From: Thiohalobacter sp.
GTDB taxonomy: Bacteria > Pseudomonadota > Gammaproteobacteria > DSM-19610
Direction of reading: 5' to 3'
Assembly: GCA_027080445.1 (NCBI GenBank)
Contig: JALWRY010000254.1
Location: 1 to 5,543, forward strand
DNA length: 5,543 nucleotides
The notes beneath the pieces are model-generated. The model ran no database searches. It saw only the letters and a program-made list of their open reading frames with translations, and had not been told where the DNA came from. The position numbers and the translations under genes are program-made. The first letter of the stretch is position 1, and each line of letters starts with the position of its first letter. Of this stretch, positions 1 through 4,547 are shown one piece after another.

Positions 1-766
1 TACGAACGCCGTGCAATACCAGCAGCACCAGTGCCAGCAGACTGACCGCCAGGCTGTTCGGTCGAAGGATATCGGCCAGCCAGAACACCAGGAACAGCAC
101 CACGCTGCTGATATCGAGCCACTTGCGATTGGTCAGTTGCACGGGGTATCCCACACCGCGTTCGATAAAGAACGGAAACACGCGCCGGCTCAGCATGAGG
201 ATCAGTGCGAGCACGAGATACAGGCCGGAATACAGGCCGATGACGATACCGGAAGCCAACACCCCGGCTGCACCGAGGTAGAAGGCCAGGTTGCTGGCGG
301 CCAACAGGGCGATTTTCACCAGGATGCCCACCTGGCTCCAGTTCCTGGCGCGCAGTACCGGTATGGCAACCGCCACCAGAAAACCGAGGTTGAACAGCAA
401 GTCGAAGGTTGCCGCATAGGGGATGGATGCCGAATCACCCAGTGCCAGCAACAGGCGCGCCAGTAACCAGCACAACAGTAACAGTAGTAAAGGCGTACCA
501 CGCACTGTGGCAATGCCGGTCCAGTTGCGGACGGCCGTGAGCAGGAAGCCGGTAACCACGGCCATGCTGTAACCGAACAACATTTCGTGGCCGTGCCAGG
601 CGATGGCAGGAAGACCCGACAGCGGTAAGGTCAGGTAACCGTTGAACAACACCAGCCAGACCAGCATGGCAAGCGCGGCAAAAAAACTCGCTGCCAGGAA
701 GAAGGGCCGGAAGCCCAGCCGCAGCCATGACGCGCCTCGCGGCGCACTTTCTTCAATCTGAAGCAC
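1..766 (-). CDS. nnrS: NnrS family heme/copper membrane protein, N-terminal part (3' end outside window)
   Basis: Reading the minus strand from a GTG at 766-764 gives 255 uninterrupted codons to the window edge. Visible family motifs are GFRPFFL (residues 18-24), WHGHEMLFGY (57-66), GFLLTAVRNWTG (73-84) and RRVFPFFIERG (194-204), with hydrophobic membrane segments between them (about 22-41, 63-79, 91-110, 121-137, 150-170, 172-192, 219-233). NnrS proteins are polytopic inner-membrane proteins of roughly 400 residues that carry heme and copper and are linked to tolerance of nitric oxide and nitrosative stress; the exact chemistry is unsettled. About 60% of the protein is present. The GTG start is supported by GGAG six bases upstream and by an in-frame stop at 796-794. 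The histidines of WHGHEM are good candidates for metal or heme ligands (inference). The gene is divergent from the PEP-CTERM gene. No canonical FNR/DNR or NsrR site was found upstream. Confidence 0.9.
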   Translation of the reverse strand, partial: MLQIEESAPRGASWLRLGFRPFFLAASFFAALAMLVWLVLFNGYLTLPLSGLPAIAWHGHEMLFGYSMAVVTGFLLTAVRNWTGIATVRGTPLLLLLLCWLLARLLLALGDSASIPYAATFDLLFNLGFLVAVAIPVLRARNWSQVGILVKIALLAASNLAFYLGAAGVLASGIVIGLYSGLYLVLALILMLSRRVFPFFIERGVGYPVQLTNRKWLDISSVVLFLVFWLADILRPNSLAVSLLALVLLVLHGVR

Positions 767-772
767 CAGACT

Positions 773-776
773 CTCC
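773..776 (-). promoter_or_regulatory. Shine-Dalgarno of nnrS, fixes GTG start
   Basis: GGAG on the minus strand lies six bases before the GTG at 766-764. No ATG is in frame near the conserved N-terminus (the first in-frame ATG is residue 34, inside the first membrane segment), so this site decides the start. Confidence 0.7.
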
Positions 777-915
777 AAAAACGTCGAAATTATTTACACA
801 ATATACTTGCGTCTAGTTCCCGGTTAATTTCTTATAACACACTGTATATTAAATATATAAAATATTTATAACAAACTAATGTAGCAACTTTTCTTACATA
901 ATGCACTCAACTTGT

Positions 916-940
916 CGGGATTATTTACGTAAAATACCCG
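916..940. repeat. Inverted repeat centred on TTTACGTAAA, possible operator or enhancer site
   Basis: A perfect 10-bp palindrome TTTACGTAAA (924-933) is flanked by CGGG (916-919) and CCCG (937-940), which are complementary but one base off centre. It lies about 107 bp upstream of the sigma-54-like element at 1047-1062, a normal distance for an enhancer-binding-protein site, and about 150 bp upstream of the nnrS start. It has no T-run after it in either direction, so it is not a terminator. The binding protein is unknown. Confidence 0.45.
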
Positions 941-944
941 AAAA

Positions 945-957
945 CATCAATAAATTG
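945..957 (+). promoter_or_regulatory. IHF-like binding site
   Basis: The bases cATCAA-TAAA-TTG match the IHF consensus WATCAA-N4-TTR at every defined position except the first. It sits between the palindrome at 916-940 and the sigma-54-like promoter at 1047-1062, where IHF typically bends DNA in RpoN-dependent promoters. IHF sites are degenerate and AT-rich DNA yields chance matches, so support rests mainly on the location. Confidence 0.35.
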
Positions 958-975
958 ACGGTCAGTTTGACAGTC
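955..975 (+). repeat. 12-bp-spaced direct repeat TTGACgGTC / TTGACaGTC
   Basis: TTGACGGTC (955-963) and TTGACAGTC (967-975) differ at one base and start 12 bp apart, close to one helical turn. This is the pattern of tandem recognition half-sites. The second copy contains a perfect TTGACA -35 hexamer, but the best -10 at 18 bp (TGATAT, 991-996) is poor, so a sigma-70 promoter here is only a weak alternative. Confidence 0.35.
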
Positions 976-1046
976 CTGTCCCGCATTGGCTGATATAACA
1001 CCGGGATAGCTCTATAACGAGTTGATTTATAGCAACTAATTTTACC

Positions 1047-1062
1047 TGGCATGTAATTCGCT
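1047..1062 (+). promoter_or_regulatory. Candidate sigma-54 (-24/-12) promoter of the PEP-CTERM gene
   Basis: TGGCATG-TAAT-TCGCT fits the RpoN consensus TGGCACR-N4-TTGCW with two mismatches. The essential GG (1048-1049) and GC (1060-1061) are present at exact spacing. The predicted transcription start is near 1073, giving a leader of about 42 bases to the ATG at 1115 but only about 9 to the ATG at 1082, so it also argues for the downstream start. PEP-CTERM genes in other bacteria are controlled by the PrsK/PrsR system, whose regulator is a sigma-54 activator (known); use here is inference. Confidence 0.5.
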
Positions 1063-1114
1063 AAGACACCTGCAAGCACTCATGGCTCATCACTTTTCAG
1101 GAACCCTGATTATA

Positions 1115-1750
1115 ATGAAAATGTACAACACTCTGGCAGCGGCTGCTGTCGTTACCACCATACTGACACCGGCACTGGCTGGTGCTGTCACGATCGACTT
1201 TGCCGCTCTCGCCAACGGACATGAACGGGGGTACACCGTGTTCACCCATAGCCAGGACGGGATAACGCTCAACGCGTCAGGCCAGTCGGCTGATGGACAG
1301 GCGCCTTATTATGCCTACCTGGATTCCGGGAACGCCGGGCTGGGTGTCTGCCAACAGCTTACGGCGAATCTTCAGTGCAGCCCGTCCTCCGACGACAATG
1401 TTACCTACAATGAACAGCTTCGCCTTGATTTTGGTCAGACGGTGACACTCTCGGGGATTACTTTTGTCAACGGCAACCATGGCACAGCGTTTGACGGCGT
1501 GTTCGAACTGGCGGTCGATAACGGCCCGGCGGCGAGCTATAACCTCACCCACCTGTTCCCGACCACACTGACCGGTCAGACCTTTGATTTCATCAACCCG
1601 AATCTGGCCGGGGGTTCCAGCGCATCCAATGGTTACCAGTTCTATATCAGCTCGGTAAACCTTTCAGCCGTACCCGTCCCGGCTGCCGCCTGGCTGTTTG
1701 GTTCCGGCCTGCTGGGACTGGCCGGTGTCGCTCGGCGACGTACCGTATAA
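1115..1750 (+). CDS. PEP-CTERM (VPVPA-type) sorted exoprotein, function unknown
   Basis: A 211-residue secreted protein. Residues 1-21 form a signal peptide (MK start, Ala/Val-rich core, TPALA before the likely cut). The last 26 residues are a PEP-CTERM-type tail: VPVPAAAW, then a hydrophobic helix FGSGLLGLAGVA, then RRR. Such tails are recognised by an exosortase (EpsH/XrtA type), and the proteins are generally exported with exopolysaccharide in biofilm or floc matrix. The body looks like a beta-rich domain, with GVCQ…LQC (two cysteines, possible disulfide), SSDDNVTYNEQLRLDF and TLSGITFVNGNH, as in other uncharacterised PEP-CTERM proteins. I start at the ATG at 1115 rather than the in-frame ATG at 1082: it begins the signal peptide cleanly, AGGAA lies 11 bases before it (rather far), and 1082 has no Shine-Dalgarno. 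ATG at 1121 is also possible. No exosortase gene is in the window. Confidence 0.85.
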   Translation: MKMYNTLAAAAVVTTILTPALAGAVTIDFAALANGHERGYTVFTHSQDGITLNASGQSADGQAPYYAYLDSGNAGLGVCQQLTANLQCSPSSDDNVTYNEQLRLDFGQTVTLSGITFVNGNHGTAFDGVFELAVDNGPAASYNLTHLFPTTLTGQTFDFINPNLAGGSSASNGYQFYISSVNLSAVPVPAAAWLFGSGLLGLAGVARRRTV

Positions 1751-1764
1751 CCGGTGTCCAACGG

Positions 1765-2013
1765 TCAATTCAGCCAGCGCACCAGGTAGTAGATTTTCTG
1801 GCTCTCTGAAGAGGTGGATGGCCCGGCGACCACAGCGGCATGACGCTTGCGCGCCGGGTCTGACGCCTTGAGGGCATCCTCCTCCGAATCCATTTGCGCC
1901 ACGCAGGACGCCGGCACGCGTTTTTTCTTTTTTGGCGCATACACGACGGCGAAGATTTCCTTCACCACCCCGCGGCCGCCATCACCCATCAGTCCATAAA
2001 TAGAAACACCCAT
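1765..2013 (-). CDS. Small hypothetical protein, 82 residues
   Basis: I do not recognise this protein. It has no signal peptide or membrane segment. It reads EIFAVVYAP, then a basic patch KKKKR, one cysteine (ASCVAQ), an acidic/alanine stretch DSEEDALKASDP, a second basic patch ARKRH, and ends in QKIYYLVRWLN. The alternation of short beta-like and helical stretches suggests a small soluble folded domain (inference). The start is uncertain: ATG at 2013 gives 82 residues, ATG at 1989 gives 74, and GTG codons at 1968 and 1965 would remove a low-complexity Gly-rich start; none has a good Shine-Dalgarno. It converges on the PEP-CTERM gene with only 14 bases between, and no terminator is visible. 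The long upstream region carries DnaA boxes. Confidence 0.55.
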   Translation of the reverse strand: MGVSIYGLMGDGGRGVVKEIFAVVYAPKKKKRVPASCVAQMDSEEDALKASDPARKRHAAVVAGPSTSSESQKIYYLVRWLN

Positions 2014-2099
2014 GAGGCATAAAGGTACGCTGTCACTGCGGTCTGCACAACGCCCCTTTCAGTCTGTCAGTTTTATGGCAATACGCGACAGGGGGCCGA

Positions 2100-2310
2100 T
2101 GACGCAAGCTAAACCCTCCATATATTAGCGTTATGTTATACACAGCAAATTACGTGTACCGGAAATTTCAGCGTCAAACCCACCTGACTTTCTGTCATAT
2201 AATAATTAGGTGTCGCAACTTAATGTTTTTTATAGATTATTACAAACTGATGACTTTTTGTCCGATTTAACCCCTAACCCACCATATCAGTAGAAAAACG
2301 GTTTTTCCGA
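2100..2310. other. AT-rich gene-free segment beside DnaA boxes
   Basis: No credible ORF lies in the roughly 410 bases between the small hypothetical gene and the spermidine-synthase-like gene. This part is visibly AT-rich, especially 2190-2275 (runs such as catataataatt and gttttttatagattatta), and ends in a GAAAAAC/GTTTTTC-type mini-palindrome around 2292-2306. It lies between the DnaA box at 2136 and the box cluster at 2315-2351, so it could act as an easily unwound element, or simply be promoter DNA. Confidence 0.45.
2136..2144 (+). promoter_or_regulatory. DnaA box TTATACACA
   Basis: Exact match to the TTWTNCACA consensus and identical to the E. coli oriC R2 box. It lies about 120 bases upstream of the start of the small minus-strand gene and overlaps a weak minus-strand promoter candidate (TTGCTG at 2148-2143, TAATAT at 2127-2122, spacing 15). 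It is about 180 bp from the inverted pair of boxes. Confidence 0.5.
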
Positions 2311-2314
2311 CGAG

Positions 2315-2351
2315 TATTCCACAGACTTATCCACAGAAATTGTGGATAAGT
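2315..2351. promoter_or_regulatory. DnaA box cluster: inverted perfect pair plus a degenerate copy
   Basis: TTATCCACA (2327-2335, plus) and TGTGGATAA (2341-2349, the same 9-mer on minus) form an inverted pair with a 5-base spacer; the perfect arms extend to 11 bp (2325-2335 / 2341-2351). Both copies equal the high-affinity E. coli R1/R4 DnaA box. A third, degenerate copy TATTCCACA (2315-2323) starts 12 bp before the first, and CCACAGA is repeated at the same interval. As RNA this would fold into a hairpin, but there is no T-run after it in either direction, so a terminator is unlikely. DnaA binding is the best-supported reading; whether it serves replication, titration or transcription is not shown. 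Confidence 0.6.
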
Positions 2352-2353
2352 GA

Positions 2354-2391
2354 CGCCTGTCCAGGCGCCGGAAAAGTGGCGCATTACCTGG
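2354..2391. repeat. Nested inverted repeats downstream of the spermidine-synthase-like gene
   Basis: CGCCTG-tc-CAGGCG (2354-2367) overlaps a second hairpin GCGCC (2365-2369) / GGCGC (2378-2382), with outer CCAG (2361-2364) / CTGG (2388-2391). It lies 32 bases past the stop codon of the minus-strand gene at 2423. There is no T-run, so it is not a standard intrinsic terminator; it may mark a transcript 3' end or be incidental. Confidence 0.3.
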
Positions 2392-2422
2392 AAACACAGC
2401 CAAGTCCCTGATCGGTCGTTAT

Positions 2423-3175
2423 TCACTCAAACAGGGTTCGAATCCGGTAGTTCAGCCCGCTGGAACGGCGGCGCGGGTTCAGTGCCGGAATAGCCGCCAG
2501 CCGCTCGCGTAGCTGGCGCGTCGTTACGGGCCGGCGCAGGAATACGCCGACGTTATTGTAATTCTGGTCGGTGGTCAGCCTGAAGCCCGACACAAAGCGG
2601 TTACGACAGGATGCGTGCGCGACATACGCGGAGACATCCAGCTCCAGCCGCGAAGCGAAGTTACTGACAATCGCACCCTCCCCGCTCAACAGGCCAAGCA
2701 GTGTGCGCACCCAGGTGTTATCGGCAAAAACCGCACGCTGCGGCTCGCCGTCCACTTCACCGAACAGGTCATCGATAACCAGGTCGAACGCCGGCCCCTC
2801 GTAGTGCCGCACCCACTCGATGGCGTCGGCCTGTACGAGTTGCACATCATCGCCCCGCACGCCGAAGAAACGTCTGGCGACAGACAGATGGACCGGGTTA
2901 AGTTCAATACCGGTAATCTGCTGTGGCTGCACGAAGCGGCGCAGGTTCTGGATCACGGCACCACCGCCCACGCCCAGCACCAGGATGCGCTGCAGTTCAC
3001 CGGGCGGGTAAAAAAATGCCGGCAACAGCAACAGGTCCCACACACTGCCAGTCACCGGGCGTGTCGGGTTGTACTGGCTGTGGAACACGCCATTGGTGTA
3101 CAGGCGCAGGGTTCGCCCGGCACGGCGCACCTGGTAATCCACACCATCAGCCTGCTTTTGCCAAACGAGACTCAT
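2423..3175 (-). CDS. Spermidine synthase-like / class I SAM-fold protein, 250 residues
   Basis: The order of parts is that of the SpeE family. A short N-terminal beta region (residues 1-45, with LYTNGVFHSQYNPTRP) precedes a Rossmann domain with ILVLGVGGGAV (64-74), acidic E91 in GIELNP to hold the ribose, QADA (D117) and DLVIDDLFGE (131-140). True aminopropyltransferases have GGGDGG in the first motif; here it is GVGGGAV without that aspartate, and the later loop is DDLFGE rather than the usual DSSDP-like stretch. Polyamine synthesis is therefore doubtful, and a methyltransferase or other SpeE-like role is equally possible. The start is ATG at 3175 with AGGA six bases before it. An upstream in-frame ATG at 3232 cannot be the start, because its codons would run through the mrp terminator; ATG at 3190 touches the T-run. 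No decarboxylase or other polyamine gene is nearby. Confidence 0.8.
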   Translation of the reverse strand: MSLVWQKQADGVDYQVRRAGRTLRLYTNGVFHSQYNPTRPVTGSVWDLLLLPAFFYPPGELQRILVLGVGGGAVIQNLRRFVQPQQITGIELNPVHLSVARRFFGVRGDDVQLVQADAIEWVRHYEGPAFDLVIDDLFGEVDGEPQRAVFADNTWVRTLLGLLSGEGAIVSNFASRLELDVSAYVAHASCRNRFVSGFRLTTDQNYNNVGVFLRRPVTTRQLRERLAAIPALNPRRRSSGLNYRIRTLFE

Positions 3176-3181
3176 AGCCCA

Positions 3182-3185
3182 TCCT
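3182..3185 (-). promoter_or_regulatory. Shine-Dalgarno of the spermidine-synthase-like gene
   Basis: AGGA on the minus strand, six bases before ATG 3175. It follows the T-run of the mrp terminator by only five bases, and it settles the start at 3175. Confidence 0.65.
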
Positions 3186-3190
3186 GCCAT

Positions 3191-3226
3191 AAAAAAACCC
3201 GGTGCTCCCAACGAAGCACCGGGTTT
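3191..3226 (-). terminator. Strong intrinsic terminator of mrp
   Basis: On the minus strand a 12-bp perfect stem AAACCCGGTGCT (3226-3215) / AGCACCGGGTTT (3206-3195) with an 8-base loop runs into seven T residues (3197-3191). It begins 13 bases after the mrp stop codon. On the plus strand only three T residues follow the stem, so it is mainly one-directional. Confidence 0.92.
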
Positions 3227-3239
3227 CGACAAGCTGTGA

Positions 3240-4331
3240 TCAATTGTTCTGGATAACGATCTGCGGGAACTTGGCCGCGTGATCCTTCGCCTTCATCGAC
3301 AGCTTGGCCGCTGTACGGCGAGCGATCTCGCGGTAGATCTGCGCGATACGACCCTCCGGGTCGGCAACCACCGACGGGCGACCGTTATCGACTTCTTCCC
3401 GGATACTCTTGTCCAGCGGCAATGCACCGAGGAAATCGACATCATACTGGTCAGACATGCGCTGGCCGCCGCCTTCACCGAAGATATGCTCCTCGTGTCC
3501 ACACTCGCTGCAGATATGGATGCTCATGTTCTCGATAATACCCAGTACCGGCACCTCGACCTTCTCGAACATCTTGAGTCCCTTGCGGGCGTCGAGCAGA
3601 GCGATGTCCTGCGGCGTGGTCACGATCACCGCGCCACTGACCGGCACCTGCTGGGCGAGGGTCAGCTGTATATCACCGGTGCCCGGCGGCAAATCGATCA
3701 CGAGGTAATCGAGGTTATCCCAGTTGGTATCATTGAGCAGCTGCTGCAGGGCCTGGGTAACCATCGGGCCGCGCCAGATCATCGGCGTTTCCTCGTCGAC
3801 CAGGAAGCCGATGGACATGGTCTGGATATGGTAGCTCATCATCGGTTCCAGCGTCTGCCCGTCCTTTGAATCCGGCTGACCGCTGATACCCAGCATGCGC
3901 GGCTGACTGGGACCGTAGATATCTGCATCCAGCACACCCACCGAGGCGCCCTCGGCGGACAGGGCCAGCGCCAGGTTGGTCGCGGTGGTGGACTTGCCAA
4001 CGCCGCCCTTGCCGGAGGCGATGGCGATAATATTCTTGATGCTGCTGAGGGTCTTTACGCCCTTCTGCACCGTATGGGCCTGGATCGCGGTATTGACGTT
4101 GATGCGCGCCTGGGACACGCCGTCCAGTGACTCGACCATCGCTTTCAGCTTTTCGGCCAGGTCGTTCTTGTAACCATCTGCGGGGAAGCCGAGAACCACA
4201 TCGACAACCACCTGGTCACCCTCGATCATGATGTTGCGAACTGTTTTTGCCGACACCAGATCCGCTTCCAGATAGGGGTCGATATATTCCTTGAGTTTGT
4301 TCTCGACTTGCTGCTGGGTAACTTCAGCCAT
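3240..4331 (-). CDS. mrp: Mrp/ApbC iron-sulfur cluster carrier ATPase
   Basis: A complete 363-residue protein of usual family length. Residues about 5-80 are a MIP18/DUF59-like domain. The P-loop domain follows, with deviant Walker A GKGGVGKST (107-115), DADIYGPSQPRM (135-146), IWRGPM (185-190) and DLPPGTGD (213-220). The CxxC that holds a bridging cluster is at C274-C277 (HICSECGHEEH). Mrp binds an Fe-S cluster between two subunits and passes it to apo-proteins in the cytosol, with ATP hydrolysis needed for function. Its N-terminal domain has FP where many relatives have CP. The start ATG at 4331 has AGAGGA eight bases upstream. It is divergent from metG, as in many Gammaproteobacteria, and ends at a strong terminator. 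Confidence 0.96.
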   Translation of the reverse strand: MAEVTQQQVENKLKEYIDPYLEADLVSAKTVRNIMIEGDQVVVDVVLGFPADGYKNDLAEKLKAMVESLDGVSQARINVNTAIQAHTVQKGVKTLSSIKNIIAIASGKGGVGKSTTATNLALALSAEGASVGVLDADIYGPSQPRMLGISGQPDSKDGQTLEPMMSYHIQTMSIGFLVDEETPMIWRGPMVTQALQQLLNDTNWDNLDYLVIDLPPGTGDIQLTLAQQVPVSGAVIVTTPQDIALLDARKGLKMFEKVEVPVLGIIENMSIHICSECGHEEHIFGEGGGQRMSDQYDVDFLGALPLDKSIREEVDNGRPSVVADPEGRIAQIYREIARRTAAKLSMKAKDHAAKFPQIVIQNN

Positions 4332-4401
4332 TACATTGTTCCTCTGGATCTCGAATTAACCGGCCTTCAGGCCTTGAAATTCCTGAAAATTTGAACTCGC
4401 G

Positions 4402-4407
4402 ATTGTA
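4402..4407 (-). promoter_or_regulatory. Candidate -10 of mrp
   Basis: TACAAT on the minus strand matches five of six bases of TATAAT and would give a leader of about 64 bases. The -35 at 17-bp spacing (4430-4425) is weak and falls inside the palindrome at 4417-4431, as expected of an activated or repressed promoter. Confidence 0.4.
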
Positions 4408-4416
4408 CACGGTTCG

Positions 4417-4431
4417 GAAGACCGGGTCTTC
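4417..4431. repeat. 15-nt palindrome in the mrp–metG control region, possible operator
   Basis: GAAGACC (4417-4423) and GGTCTTC (4425-4431) are perfect 7-bp arms around a single G. The site overlaps a second hairpin, ACCGGG (4421-4426) / CCCGGT (4434-4439), which cannot form together with it. It covers the putative -35 of mrp. No known regulator motif is recognised. Confidence 0.45.
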
Positions 4432-4505
4432 ATCCCGGTTTGTGCGGTTTAGACCGGTTCTGTGGCAGCGGGAGCCGGGGGAGATCGCCCGGAACCCGCA
4501 ACATC

Positions 4506-4514
4506 TGGCATAAT
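4506..4514 (+). promoter_or_regulatory. Candidate extended -10 promoter of metG
   Basis: TGG-CATAAT is an extended -10 (TGn) with five of six bases matching TATAAT. It lies inside the small inverted repeat GGCAT-A-ATGCC (4507-4517). No -35 is seen at 17 bp, which an extended -10 can do without. The leader would be about 28 bases, ending in the AGGA Shine-Dalgarno at 4539-4542. Confidence 0.5.
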
Positions 4515-4547
4515 GCCCCGCCATCTCTCCAATAAGTCAGGAATAAC

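Larger units (their letters stand above)
777..1046. other. AT-rich divergent intergenic region, nnrS / PEP-CTERM gene
   Basis: Gene-free stretch between the two divergent genes. Positions 830-900 are almost pure A/T, with a small inverted repeat TAAATAT (850-856) / ATATTTA (862-868). Such sequence is usually curved and easily melted. No ORF of note is seen on either strand. The regulatory candidates are concentrated in its right half and listed separately. Confidence 0.6.

Noticed and set aside
11..466. 151-codon plus-strand frame rich in Gln and His
   Set aside because: Antisense shadow of nnrS; the amino-acid bias (Q/H/A) is that of complemented membrane-protein codons.
435..728. 97-codon minus-strand frame starting at 728
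   Set aside because: It is out of frame with the NnrS motifs; the frame starting at the GTG at 766 carries all of the conserved residues.
945..960. FNR/DNR-type site (ATCAA-TAAA-TTGAC) for nnrS
   Set aside because: The half-sites are in the wrong order: FNR/DNR need TTGAT/C-N4-ATCAA, and here they are everted. It fits IHF better.
2114..2141. dif-like site, because TTATGTTATAC resembles the XerD arm
   Set aside because: Only the one arm matches; the 11 bases at the XerC position do not resemble the consensus.
871..2252. ACAAACTAATG (871-881) and ACAAACTGATG (2242-2252), with nearby GCAACTT words in both AT-rich regions
   Set aside because: The order and spacing of the words differ between the two regions, and low-complexity AT-rich DNA gives such matches by chance.
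2271..2280. Telomere-like CCCCTAACCC
   Set aside because: A single short occurrence with no tandem repetition; chance.
2325..2351. Reading the DnaA-box palindrome as a terminator of the spermidine-synthase-like gene
   Set aside because: No T-run follows in either direction and it lies about 72 bases past the stop codon.
2615..3256. 213-codon plus-strand frame
   Set aside because: Antisense to the spermidine-synthase-like gene and runs through the mrp terminator; no recognisable domain.
3279..3869. 196-codon plus-strand frame
   Set aside because: Antisense to mrp, which has all expected motifs in its own frame.
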